Below, piece by piece: positions 1 to 8,351 of a DNA stretch of 64,000 bases. Location: NCBI RefSeq assembly GCF_000716715.1, contig NZ_JNYJ01000035.1, positions 62,001 through 126,000 of the forward strand, read 5' to 3'. A program made the position numbers and the translations under genes. Each line of letters begins with the position of its first letter. Position 1 is the first letter of the stretch. The notes under the pieces are model-generated. The model was not told the DNA's origin. It was given only the letters and a program-made list of their open reading frames with translations, and searched no databases. The stretch comes from Dactylosporangium aurantiacum. GTDB lineage: Bacteria; Actinomycetota; Actinomycetes; Mycobacteriales; Micromonosporaceae.

Positions 1-1030
1 CCCACTGCCGCCCCAGGTACCGCGACAGGGCGTCGCGCACGTCGTCGCGGTTGTCCACGGCCCGCGCGGCGAAGTCGTTGCCGGCGCCGCCGAGCAGCGA
101 CCGGTCCACCCAGTCGACGCCGGCGAGGGCGGCGAGCACCATCAGCGCGAAACCGAAGCGGTCCTGCGCGCGCAGGTACCCCGCGTCCAGCCCGCCGTTG
201 TCCGGCAGGTGCGTGCGGCGCCGCCACCGCCGCACCGGGCCGTAGTCGTAGTGCCCGGACGTGCGCAGCGTCGTCGGCGCGGAGTCCAGGGCGGTGGCCG
301 AGTCGCTGTCGATGAGCGCGAAGTGCTCGGTGTTCTCGAACTGGTACCGGCACACGTGCTCGGGCTTGATGTCGCAGTGCGCCCAGCCGATCGCGTGCAG
401 CGCGTCGAGACCCGCGGCGAGCTTCTCGAACGCCCGCAGGTGCTGCGTCGCGGGGCGCTTGGCGGACTTCGCCGACGGCAGGCGCCACTCGGCCGGCTCG
501 ACGGTCGGCGACACCGCCAGCACGAAGCACTCGGGGCGCGGTACCCCCTGGCCGAACCAGGCCGGAAGGGTGCCGCGCAGCTCGTCGACGACCTCGCCGG
601 CCGGCGCGCCGAGCCGGGTCCGGCGGCTCACCGTGCTGGTCTCGACGCCCCGGATCTCGACCGGGACCAGCGCCCACGGCAGGTCGATCTGCCGGCGGAT
701 GTCCGCGACCCGGTCGTTGGCCGCCTGCAGCGCCCGGGCCTGCTGGTCCAGGTGGCGGCGCAGCACGTCGGCGTCGCCCTTGTGCGCGCACCGGTACACC
801 TTCACGTGCCACGCGCGCAGGTGCTCGGTCTCCTCGGCGTGGTTGACCGCGGTCGTGTACAGCACCTCGGCGCGGACCCGCAGTCCCTGCCCGGGCAGGG
901 CGCCCGGCGCGGTGACGTCGAACAGCACCTCCTCCCAGGCGGTGCCGTCCGGTGGCTCGACCGCGAGCTTGGCGTACCAGGAGGTCGCGTTGATGTCGAT
1001 GATGAAGTCGTCGTCGCGCGCGTAGCCCAC
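1..1030 (-). CDS. protein-kinase-like protein (3' end outside window)
   Basis: The 3' end lies beyond position 1, so about 343 residues are visible. A catalytic-loop motif HCDIKPEHV sits near residue 218, matching the HxDxKxxN loop of Hanks-type kinases but with H where the metal-binding N is usual. It is followed by a LIDSDSA stretch where a DFG would be expected (DSD instead). The first ~110 residues resemble no kinase lobe I know and have no clear glycine-rich loop. GTG at 1028-1030 is chosen because it follows the upstream stop (1033) by two bases and has a GAGGGG ribosome site. Third gene of a minus-strand operon with a SEDS-PBP fusion, so a role in cell-wall regulation is inferred. Kinase activity is uncertain; it may be a pseudokinase. 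Confidence 0.75.
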   Translation of the reverse strand, partial: MGYARDDDFIIDINATSWYAKLAVEPPDGTAWEEVLFDVTAPGALPGQGLRVRAEVLYTTAVNHAEETEHLRAWHVKVYRCAHKGDADVLRRHLDQQARALQAANDRVADIRRQIDLPWALVPVEIRGVETSTVSRRTRLGAPAGEVVDELRGTLPAWFGQGVPRPECFVLAVSPTVEPAEWRLPSAKSAKRPATQHLRAFEKLAAGLDALHAIGWAHCDIKPEHVCRYQFENTEHFALIDSDSATALDSAPTTLRTSGHYDYGPVRRWRRRTHLPDNGGLDAGYLRAQDRFGFALMVLAALAGVDWVDRSLLGGAGNDFAARAVDNRDDVRDALSRYLGRQW

Positions 1031-1032
1031 GT

Positions 1033-1725
1033 TCAGTCCCCTCGTTCCAGCCGGTACCGCAGCACCGTGGCGGCGGCCGGCCCGCGCCGGTACTCGATCG
1101 ACCCGTCCGCCGGCAGGTCCTCGACCCGGTGGCAGCGCCGCTGCTGCCAGCCGTCGAGCACGACCGTGTACTCCGGCCGGTCACCGGTGCGCTCCAACGT
1201 CACCTCGCCGTCCCAGTACCGCAGCCGCAGCAGCCCGCCGGCGGGCACCTGCGGCGCGTCCTCCGGCAGCAGGATGGGGGTGCGCCCGTCCAGCACCGGG
1301 GCGGCCCGCCCCACCGGGATCCACTGCCGCACCGGCAGCAGCCGGTAGGTCCACTCCAGCGGCCAGTCGCTGACCCTCAGCAGCAGCACCGCCGGCGGCG
1401 CCGGCTCCGGTGCGGGCCAGCCGGCGTCGTGGTGCTCCTGGTCCGGTTCGATGCGGATCAGGTAGCCCGGGTCGGTGAGGGTGGCCGTGACCCGGCGGTG
1501 CACCGTCACCGGCGCGGCCGGCAGGACCTCGCCGAGGTACTGGCGGGCCAGCACGTCCAGCCGCGGCCGGATCCGGTCGACGGAGGTGCGGGTGACCAGC
1601 GTGATGTCGACGGGTTCGGCGGGCAGCCGGTCCCGCCGCCCGGCGACGCGGCCGCAGTACTCCGACAGCCGCAGGGCGAAGGCCCGCAGCACCTCGTCCT
1701 CGTAGCGGGTGTCCGCCGCCGTCAC
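1033..1725 (-). CDS. hypothetical protein between SEDS-PBP fusion and kinase-like gene
   Basis: About 230 residues. I do not recognise a family. No signal peptide or membrane segment is visible; the first half is charged and mixed alpha/beta in character, and the last ~70 residues (rich in Arg, Leu, Tyr) look like a beta-sandwich domain, which in this context could be FHA-like, although the usual FHA GRS/SxxH signature is absent. The start GTG (1723-1725) overlaps the stop of the upstream SEDS-PBP gene as GTGA, indicating translational coupling; the next gene starts two bases after its stop. Context suggests an adaptor or regulator in a wall-synthesis/kinase operon, by analogy with the fhaA/fhaB genes that accompany rodA-pbpA-pknAB in actinobacteria. 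That role is inference. Confidence 0.7.
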   Translation of the reverse strand: MTAADTRYEDEVLRAFALRLSEYCGRVAGRRDRLPAEPVDITLVTRTSVDRIRPRLDVLARQYLGEVLPAAPVTVHRRVTATLTDPGYLIRIEPDQEHHDAGWPAPEPAPPAVLLLRVSDWPLEWTYRLLPVRQWIPVGRAAPVLDGRTPILLPEDAPQVPAGGLLRLRYWDGEVTLERTGDRPEYTVVLDGWQQRRCHRVEDLPADGSIEYRRGPAAATVLRYRLERGD

Positions 1726-4700
1726 TTCGCCTCCTGCAGGGCTCGGAGCAGCTGCTCGACGACGAGGTGGACGCGTTCGGTGCCCGGCGCCTGGTCGCGG
1801 CTCTCCACCGTCACGGCGAAGGCGACCGGCCCGTGCGGGGTGTCGACGAACCCGGTCAGCCACAGGTGCTGGCGCACGAATCGGCCGGGTGGGGTCACGT
1901 CGTGGGTGCCGGTCTTCGCGTACAGGCCCTTGGACAGGGTGTCGTCGAGCCCGCGCGCGGTGCCGTGCTCGGCCGTGCCGGCGAGCGCCGTGCGCAGCTC
2001 CGCCGCCTGCTGCGGGGTCAGCGCCGTGCGCTGCTCGGCCCGCGGGGTGCGGGTCACCACGCCGGTCGCCGGGTCGGTGCTGGACACGACCAGCGACGGC
2101 TGCACCGCCACCCCGTCGTTGGCCACCGCCGCGAGGACCGTGGCCAGGCCCAGCGGGTTGCCCTGGACGTCCTGGCCGCCCAGCGCGTTGTTGCCGATCG
2201 CCGCCTCCACGCTGCGCGCCGGCACGCACGTGGCGACCGCGCCCTTGCCGAGCGGCCGGCCGGCCAGCCACGGCCCGGCGTCCCGGCACCCGCCGACCCG
2301 CAGGCCGAACTTCTCCGCCTGCGCCGCGACCGCCGGCCACGACAGGCGCATCGCCAGCCGGACGAACGCGGTGTTGCACGAGTACGCGAGCGCGTCGGCG
2401 AGGGTGACCTTGCCGTCCTGGACGTTGCGGCACGGGCCGCCGCCGGCGTTGCGGATCCGCTGCCCGCTGGACAGCGTCACCGAGTCCGGCGCCTCGAGCA
2501 GGCTCTGCGCGGTGTGCCCGCCCTGGGCGAGGAACGCCGCGGCGATGACGACCTTGAACGTGGAGCCGAGCCCGTACGTGCCGCCGAGCGCCCGGTTGAT
2601 CTCCGGCCTGGGCGGGTCGGCCTTCTGGTCGCCGCCGACGTACCGGCGCAGCTCCTCGGCGCGCCGGGCGGTGTCGGCGACCGGCCGCTGCAGGTAGCTC
2701 CACCGCCAGCAGTTGTCGCGGTCCTGCGGTGCGGGGTCGGCGCAGCGTTCGTCGCCGCTGCCGTCGAGCTGGCCGCCGGGGCCGAGCTCGCCGTAGTCCG
2801 GGTTCTCGGAGATGTACCGGTTCGCCTCGCCCCGGTCCACCGGCGGCGCAGCGGTGTCGGTGACCTGCGGCTCGACCGGCGTCGACGCGGCCGCCAGCAC
2901 CCGGCCGGTCGCCGCCTCGATGACCACCACACCGCCGGCGAGCAGTGGCGGGCCGCCGTCGGGGGCGTCGCGCAGCGCGGCGGCCGCGGCGTGCTGGAGC
3001 CGCGGGTCGACGGTCAGCTCGACGCCGCCGTCCGCGTGCGAGGCCGGCGGCCAGGGCAGCAGGCGGCGGCGCAGCGACGTGCCGGCCGTGCCGGCGAGCA
3101 CGTCCGCGTACGCCTGGTCGATCAGCCCGCTCTGCCCGCCGGGGGTGCGCAGCAGCCCGTTGAGGTCGGCGGCGACGAGGCCGGCGCGGTCCCCGCGCAG
3201 CTCCCAGGTGCCCGACGGCCGCCGCTGCCCGACCGTGGTGCCGCCGGCCAGCCGGACCTCCACGACGGTGCGGTTGTACGCGGTCCGGTCGGTCGAGCAC
3301 GTCACCGGGTCCGGCGGTGGGGACGTGAGCCCGGCCCGTCCCTCGGGCCGCGCCGGGCACGCCGGGCGGTGCTCGTCGTAGGCGGCCGGCAGGAAGCCCG
3401 AGGCGGGACGCAGCGCCAGGTAGGGCATCGCGGTCACGGTCGCGACCATCGCGACCGCGGCGACGGCGCCGGCGGCCGGGACGCCGAGCACGGTCAGGAC
3501 GCCCGGCCGGCGCTGTCCGGTGTCGCCCGGCGGCCGCAGCGCCTGGTCGGTGCCGAGCAGCAGCACCACGACCAGGCCGAGCAGCAGGGTCAGGTTGGCC
3601 TGCCCGCCGCGCGACAGCAGCGGCGCGGTGATCCCCGAGTGCGGGACCAGGTTGACGGTGGCGGCGAGCACGAACAGGAACTGGCCGAGGATCATCGCGC
3701 CGAGGCCGGCGGCGAACAGCTGCGCGCGGCTCGGCGCGATCGCGATCCGCTGCGCGTCCGGCGTGACCGCCCGGGTCAGCAGGATCGGCAGCAGCGTCAT
3801 GAGCAGCGCCAGGGCGAGCACGACGAGGCCGCCGAGCTTGCTCCACACGACGGCCAGCACGAAGTCGGTCGACCCGGCCGGCAGGCTGCCCGAGGCCCTG
3901 TCCAGCAGCCCCCGCCCCCACAGGCCGCCGTCGGCGATCGCCGACAGCGACTGCGCGATCTGCGAGTGCTGGCTCTCGGTGTCCGCGGCCAGGGACGTCT
4001 GGCAGGCGACCGCCCCGGCCGGCGGGGTCGGCCCCCGGACCTCGACCGGCACGCACCCGGCCGACCAGCGGAACGTCCACGGGTCGCGCCACGTCCTGAG
4101 CCGCTCGCCGACCACGACGTTGGTGGCCATCGCGACCAGGAAGGTGATCAGCGACAGGGCCGCACCGAGCAGGAGGAACACGCGGTACCCGAGCGCGACC
4201 CGCCACAGCCGTGAGCCGCCGGCGGTGTCGTGGTCGGCGTTGAACGCCGTCGCGGCCCAGGTGACCCCGATCGTGCCGGCCAGCACCGGGATCAGGGTGC
4301 CGAAGTCGCTGCGCAGCACGCTGGTGACCGCGACCGCCGAGAAGAGCAGCAACGGGGCGAGCACGAAGCGGGTCTGGTGCCAGAACGTGACCCGGGTGCG
4401 GCCGCCGTCGCGGCGGACCCCCCGCAGGACGTCGCGCAGCCCGCGGAACCGGAAGTTGCGGTACTGGTGGCTGTGCCGCGCCACGAGCAATGCCAGGACG
4501 CCGATCAGCACCAATTTCGCGTATTCCGGCGTGGCGAGTCCGGCGAATGTCAGCGCCGCGCCGCCGGTGCCGCCGCCGAGCCCGGGGGTCAGCGGCGCGA
4601 GGAACAATGCGGCCGTCAATGCGATCGCGGCCGCGATACCGGTCCGCGCCGAGATGTGGAACCTTTTCGCTTTGTCCGGGCCGGCCCGATCGGTGTGCGG

Positions 4701-5318
4701 AAACGCCGTGGTGACGGGGTCGACCACGACCGGCCGGATGGGGTGCACCACCATTGCCCGCCAGCCGGTGGCGATCCCGCGAATGCGCGCGCGGCGCCCG
4801 CCGGCCGCGCCGCCCGACAGCGCGGCCACCACGCCCAGCACGGCCGCCACGACCAGCAGAGGCTGGATCAGCGCGGGCAGCGCGGCGTCGAGCGCCTTGC
4901 GGGCGGTCGCCGCGGCGAGCCCGTCCGACGGGTCGGGCAGGACCACCAGACGCACCGTGAGCAGGGCGCCGAACGCTGTCAGCGTGGTGCTGACGGACAG
5001 CAGGGCGGGCACCGCCGCCGGTGTCGCCGGCCGCCCGCGCAGCAGTCGCAGCCCCCAGAGGCCGAGCCCGCCGACGACCACGAGCACACCCACGGTCCAC
5101 AGCGCCCACGCGGAGCGACTCAGCCAGAATCCGGCGCCGATGAGCAGCAGCGGCACCACTGAAAGGCTTACCGCGGACCACCGCAATGGTTGACCGCCGC
5201 GGGATGCCAGCAACAGCCGCAACGCACCGCATATCGACCAGACGATTCCCGCGAGAATCAGCAGATTGGTCCAGCCTGGGCCGGAGAAGAGCGCGGCGAT
5301 GTGACCGAACCTCCTCAA
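1722..5318 (-). CDS. FtsW/RodA SEDS glycosyltransferase fused to class B penicillin-binding protein
   Basis: About 1198 residues. The first ~700 carry the many hydrophobic segments of a SEDS peptidoglycan polymerase. A further membrane span follows near residue 630-660, and the rest is a penicillin-binding transpeptidase with SxxK as STFK (Ser near 919), SxN as SCN (near 980) and KTG as KTGT (near 1135). A fusion would polymerise glycan and cross-link it in one polypeptide; rodA and pbpA are normally separate neighbours. The start is uncertain: no ATG or GTG lies in the right place, so I use TTG at 5316-5318, which sits on an AGGAGG-like stretch. The frame stays open much further upstream but that part has no protein-like composition. 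First gene of a three-gene operon with the two overlapping genes downstream. Confidence 0.85.
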   Translation of the reverse strand: MRRFGHIAALFSGPGWTNLLILAGIVWSICGALRLLLASRGGQPLRWSAVSLSVVPLLLIGAGFWLSRSAWALWTVGVLVVVGGLGLWGLRLLRGRPATPAAVPALLSVSTTLTAFGALLTVRLVVLPDPSDGLAAATARKALDAALPALIQPLLVVAAVLGVVAALSGGAAGGRRARIRGIATGWRAMVVHPIRPVVVDPVTTAFPHTDRAGPDKAKRFHISARTGIAAAIALTAALFLAPLTPGLGGGTGGAALTFAGLATPEYAKLVLIGVLALLVARHSHQYRNFRFRGLRDVLRGVRRDGGRTRVTFWHQTRFVLAPLLLFSAVAVTSVLRSDFGTLIPVLAGTIGVTWAATAFNADHDTAGGSRLWRVALGYRVFLLLGAALSLITFLVAMATNVVVGERLRTWRDPWTFRWSAGCVPVEVRGPTPPAGAVACQTSLAADTESQHSQIAQSLSAIADGGLWGRGLLDRASGSLPAGSTDFVLAVVWSKLGGLVVLALALLMTLLPILLTRAVTPDAQRIAIAPSRAQLFAAGLGAMILGQFLFVLAATVNLVPHSGITAPLLSRGGQANLTLLLGLVVVLLLGTDQALRPPGDTGQRRPGVLTVLGVPAAGAVAAVAMVATVTAMPYLALRPASGFLPAAYDEHRPACPARPEGRAGLTSPPPDPVTCSTDRTAYNRTVVEVRLAGGTTVGQRRPSGTWELRGDRAGLVAADLNGLLRTPGGQSGLIDQAYADVLAGTAGTSLRRRLLPWPPASHADGGVELTVDPRLQHAAAAALRDAPDGGPPLLAGGVVVIEAATGRVLAAASTPVEPQVTDTAAPPVDRGEANRYISENPDYGELGPGGQLDGSGDERCADPAPQDRDNCWRWSYLQRPVADTARRAEELRRYVGGDQKADPPRPEINRALGGTYGLGSTFKVVIAAAFLAQGGHTAQSLLEAPDSVTLSSGQRIRNAGGGPCRNVQDGKVTLADALAYSCNTAFVRLAMRLSWPAVAAQAEKFGLRVGGCRDAGPWLAGRPLGKGAVATCVPARSVEAAIGNNALGGQDVQGNPLGLATVLAAVANDGVAVQPSLVVSSTDPATGVVTRTPRAEQRTALTPQQAAELRTALAGTAEHGTARGLDDTLSKGLYAKTGTHDVTPPGRFVRQHLWLTGFVDTPHGPVAFAVTVESRDQAPGTERVHLVVEQLLRALQEAK

Positions 5319-5913
5319 GTGAGAGTTATTCGGATGCGAATTCGTGATTGCCGTCAGACGTAACGTAGTTGCGTGGCAACTGCCGCACCAACGGTCCGAA
5401 CGGCCAGTCTCGGCCCCCCGATGGAATGCGCCGGCCACCGGCCCAGGCAGGTCGCGGTTGCCGTTTCCGGCGCGGACGTGTCCACCCGGCCGGGCGCCGG
5501 TGCCCGGCTCGCGCCGGGGGCGGTCCGTGGGGACGCGTCGCCGCGGTCCTCGCGCGGTGTGGCCGGCCGGGGCGCGGGTGGGTTCGTCCGCCGGGCCGGC
5601 GAGCGGGCCGCCGTCGGGTTCGGCCCCGGAGGCGGGGGCGGCGCGGTCGTCGCGACGCGCCGGGGCGGGTCCCACGTGGCGGGCGGCGGCGGGCGTGGCG
5701 GGCGGCGGGCGTGGCGGACCGGTGTGAAGCCGCGGCAGGCGGTGCGGGCTCGCGTGAAGACGCGGTGGGCGGGGCGGGCCCGCTCGGGTCAGGCGTCGGG
5801 GATCAGGCGGCGGTGCTGGCGGGCGGCGACCCCGCCGGCCTCGGCGGCAGGACGGCATGCACCGGACGCCGCGCTTCGCGCGACGCTGGGTGCCGGTGCA
5901 TGCCGTGCGACGG
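5319..5913. other. non-coding spacer with promoter-like AT-rich patch
   Basis: About 595 bases lie between the M23 peptidase stop and the SEDS-PBP start. Positions 5320-5400 are unusually AT-rich for this genome and probably hold the promoter of the minus-strand SEDS-PBP operon. The remainder (5440-5850) is extremely GC-rich with irregular GGGCGGC runs. Open frames on both strands give only Arg/Pro/Gly/Ala-rich translations without any recognisable domain, so I call no gene here. Confidence 0.6.
5367..5381. promoter_or_regulatory. inverted repeat upstream of SEDS-PBP operon
   Basis: AGTTGC-GTG-GCAACT is a perfect 6-bp inverted repeat with a 3-base spacer in the AT-rich patch about 50 bases upstream of the SEDS-PBP start. 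Its position suits an operator for that operon. No regulator can be assigned. Confidence 0.35.
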
Positions 5914-6705
5914 TCAGCAGCGTGGTACGCCAGGGATGAAGCCGTCGTAGCCGGTCAGGACATAGGCGTCGGCGATGTAACGGCCGGCGCCGATCCGGTC
6001 CCAGATGTTGCTGGTGCCGTACGTGCCGTCGACCGTCGTGCCCGTCGTCTGGCAGACGATCGTGACCCGGGTGCCGTCGGCGACCGTGTCGACGGGGGAG
6101 TAGCCGGTGCCCGGCCCGGACCGCACGGTCAGCGGCGTGCCGGAGGTGTTCACCGTGCCGTTGCCGGCGCCGGAGGAGCAGCCGTTGTCGCTGGTGTAGT
6201 TCTTGGTACCCCAGTACAGCGCCTGCGCACCGTTGAATTTGATCTTGATTGAGGTGCCGCCGGAGCGCTGCTCGTAGTGCAGGTGCGGGCCGGTCGAGCC
6301 GCCGGTCGTGCCGACGTAGCCGATGACCTGGCCGTACCGCACGCTCTGGCCGACGGACACGTTGAAGCGGCTCAGGTGGGCGTAGTAGGTGGTGTACCCG
6401 CCACCGTGGTCGATCCGGACGTACTTGCCGTAGCTGGTGTTGCCGAGGTCCGTCACCCGGTCGACGGTGCCGGGCGCGCTGGCCACGACCGGGTCCCCGT
6501 CGTCGTTGGCGCGGTTGAAGTCGATGGCGTTGGCCGGGCTGTGGTCCGAGCGGGTCTGACCCGACCAGGTCTGGCCACAGGGGAACGGGACCTTGAACGT
6601 GGGTGCCGCGAGCGCGGCGGTCGCCGGGACGACCACGGCGGCGGCACCCACCAGGACGGCGAAGGCGCGCATCAACGCGCGCCGGGACGGACGCAGAGTC
6701 ACCAT
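5914..6705 (-). CDS. secreted M23 family metallopeptidase with C-terminal SH3-like domain
   Basis: 263 residues. A typical Sec signal peptide (Arg-rich start, hydrophobic core, ALAAP cleavage region near residue 34) precedes an M23 LytM-type endopeptidase domain. The zinc ligands are visible as H in RSDHSPANAIDF (H..D) and as GPHLHYE. The last ~85 residues read as a bacterial SH3 domain (PLTVRSGPGTGY). M23 enzymes cut peptide cross-links of peptidoglycan outside the cell, and SH3 domains often target them to the wall. Single gene, divergent from the PucR regulator. ATG at 6703-6705; the neighbouring palindrome at 6712-6723 may be its operator. Confidence 0.93.
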   Translation of the reverse strand: MVTLRPSRRALMRAFAVLVGAAAVVVPATAALAAPTFKVPFPCGQTWSGQTRSDHSPANAIDFNRANDDGDPVVASAPGTVDRVTDLGNTSYGKYVRIDHGGGYTTYYAHLSRFNVSVGQSVRYGQVIGYVGTTGGSTGPHLHYEQRSGGTSIKIKFNGAQALYWGTKNYTSDNGCSSGAGNGTVNTSGTPLTVRSGPGTGYSPVDTVADGTRVTIVCQTTGTTVDGTYGTSNIWDRIGAGRYIADAYVLTGYDGFIPGVPRC

Positions 6706-6711
6706 GCGATC

Positions 6712-6723
6712 GACGATATCGTC
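6712..6723. promoter_or_regulatory. palindrome GACGATATCGTC in divergent promoter
   Basis: A perfect 12-bp palindrome lies seven bases upstream of the M23 peptidase start, inside the only AT-rich stretch of the 74-base gap to the divergent PucR gene. It may be an operator for either gene. No matching regulator motif is known to me. Confidence 0.35.
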
Positions 6724-6779
6724 AAATGTCTATATTTTGTACTAGGTGGTAACCGGCCCGGGTTGTAGCATCCGCGCTG

Positions 6780-8336
6780 ATGTTCCCGTCGGTGCGTGAG
6801 GTGCTCGACCTCGACCCGGTGCGCAACGGTGCGCCGAGGGTCGTGGCGGGGGAGCGCGGCCTGGACCAGGCTGTGCGGTGGGTGCACAGCTCCGAGGTGC
6901 CCGACATCGCGAGCCTGCTGCGCGGCGGCGAGCTGATCCTGATCACCGGGATCGGGCTGCCGCCCGACGACGCGGGGCTGCGCCGGTTCATCACCGACCT
7001 CGCCGACGTCGGGGCCTGCGGCCTGGCCGTCGAGATGGGGCGGCGGTACACGCAGCGGTTGCCGGCGGTCATGGTACGCACCGCGGAGGCGCTCGGGTTC
7101 CCGCTCGTCGAGCTGCACCGGGGCACCCCGTTCGTGCTGATCACGCAGGCGGTGCACGGGATGATCGTGGACGCGCAGCTGGCCGAGCTGCGGGCCACCG
7201 CCGAGATCCACCAGCGCTTCACCGACCTGTCGGTGGAGGGCGCGGCGCCGGCGGAGGTGGTGGCGCAGACCGCGGCGCTGGCCGGCGCGCCGGTCGTGCT
7301 GGAGAACCTGTCGCGGCAGGTCCTCGCCTACGACGCCGCCGGCGGCTCGGCGGAGCTGCTGCTGGCCAACTGGGAGGCGCACTCGCGGGCGGTGCAGCCG
7401 CCGGGGCGCACCGGCCACGACGCGGAGGCCGGCTGGCTCGTCACCGTCGTTGGGGCGCGCGGGCAGGACTGGGGGCGCCTGCTGATCCGGCTGCCGGTGG
7501 CGGCGCCCGAGACGCGGCACGTGATCCTCATCGAGCGGGCCGCCTCGACGCTGGCCCTGGCCCGGCTGACCCGGCGCGACGACGTCGAGCAGCAGACCCA
7601 GACCGCGCTGCTCACCGCGCTGCTGCGGCACACCGCACCGGTCGACGACGTCGTCGTGCGGGCGCGGGCGCTGGGCGTACCGCTGGAACGCCGCCATCTC
7701 GTCGGCGTCGTGATCCGGCCGGCGAGGGCGGAGACGGCGGCGCGGGCGCTGCGGGAGGCGGCGCTGACCGGCCTCGCCGGCGCGCTCGACGGCGACCTGG
7801 CCGGGATCCTGCTCGCGCTGCGCAGCGTGGAGGAGGAGCCGGACGCGCTGCGCCGCCTCGCGGTGCGGATCCGGGCCCTGGCCGACGGCGACGTGGTCGT
7901 CGCGGCGGGGGAGGGGGCGGCGACGCCGAAGGAGGCCCGTCGGTCGCTGCTGGAGGCGAGCCAGGTCGCGATGTCGGTCCGGCACACCGCGTCGGGGCCG
8001 GCGGAGGTGGTGCGGCTCGCCGACGTCGGGCTGCCCGGCCTGCTGCACATGCTGCGCGACGAGCCGCGGCTGCAGACGTTCGTGGAGCAGGAGCTCGGCC
8101 CGCTGCTGGCCTACGACGCCCGGCACCCGCGCGAGCAGCTGCTCGAGGTGCTGCGGGTCTACCTCGAGTGCGGGCGCAACAAGTCCGCGGCCGCGGAGCA
8201 CAGCCACCTGTCCCGGCCGGCGTTCTACGAGCGGCTGGCCCGCATCCGCAAGGTGCTGGGCGCGGACCTGGACTCGGTGCGGGTCTGCCTGTCGCTGCAC
8301 GTCGCGCTGCTGGCGCTGGACGCCCTCAGGGACTGA
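6780..8336 (+). CDS. PucR family transcriptional regulator
   Basis: 518 residues. The N-terminal ~120 residues match the PucR domain (SVREVLDLDPVRNGAPRVVAG and the HSSEVPDIASLLRGGELIL region). The centre is a GGDEF-like linker region, and residues ~455-500 form the PucR-type helix-turn-helix (LRVYLECGRNKSAAAEHSHLSRPAFYERL). Family members regulate purine, amino-acid or other nitrogen metabolism; the ligand cannot be read from sequence. Divergent from the M23 peptidase and convergent with the coiled-coil protein. The aminotransferase at 9426 is the only plausible metabolic target close by, which is inference. Confidence 0.92.
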   Translation: MFPSVREVLDLDPVRNGAPRVVAGERGLDQAVRWVHSSEVPDIASLLRGGELILITGIGLPPDDAGLRRFITDLADVGACGLAVEMGRRYTQRLPAVMVRTAEALGFPLVELHRGTPFVLITQAVHGMIVDAQLAELRATAEIHQRFTDLSVEGAAPAEVVAQTAALAGAPVVLENLSRQVLAYDAAGGSAELLLANWEAHSRAVQPPGRTGHDAEAGWLVTVVGARGQDWGRLLIRLPVAAPETRHVILIERAASTLALARLTRRDDVEQQTQTALLTALLRHTAPVDDVVVRARALGVPLERRHLVGVVIRPARAETAARALREAALTGLAGALDGDLAGILLALRSVEEEPDALRRLAVRIRALADGDVVVAAGEGAATPKEARRSLLEASQVAMSVRHTASGPAEVVRLADVGLPGLLHMLRDEPRLQTFVEQELGPLLAYDARHPREQLLEVLRVYLECGRNKSAAAEHSHLSRPAFYERLARIRKVLGADLDSVRVCLSLHVALLALDALRD

Positions 8337-8351
8337 TCCACGGCGACCGCG

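Noticed and set aside
1129..2697. Plus-strand frame over the SEDS-PBP gene
   Set aside because: Shadow of the transpeptidase domain; no recognisable motif.
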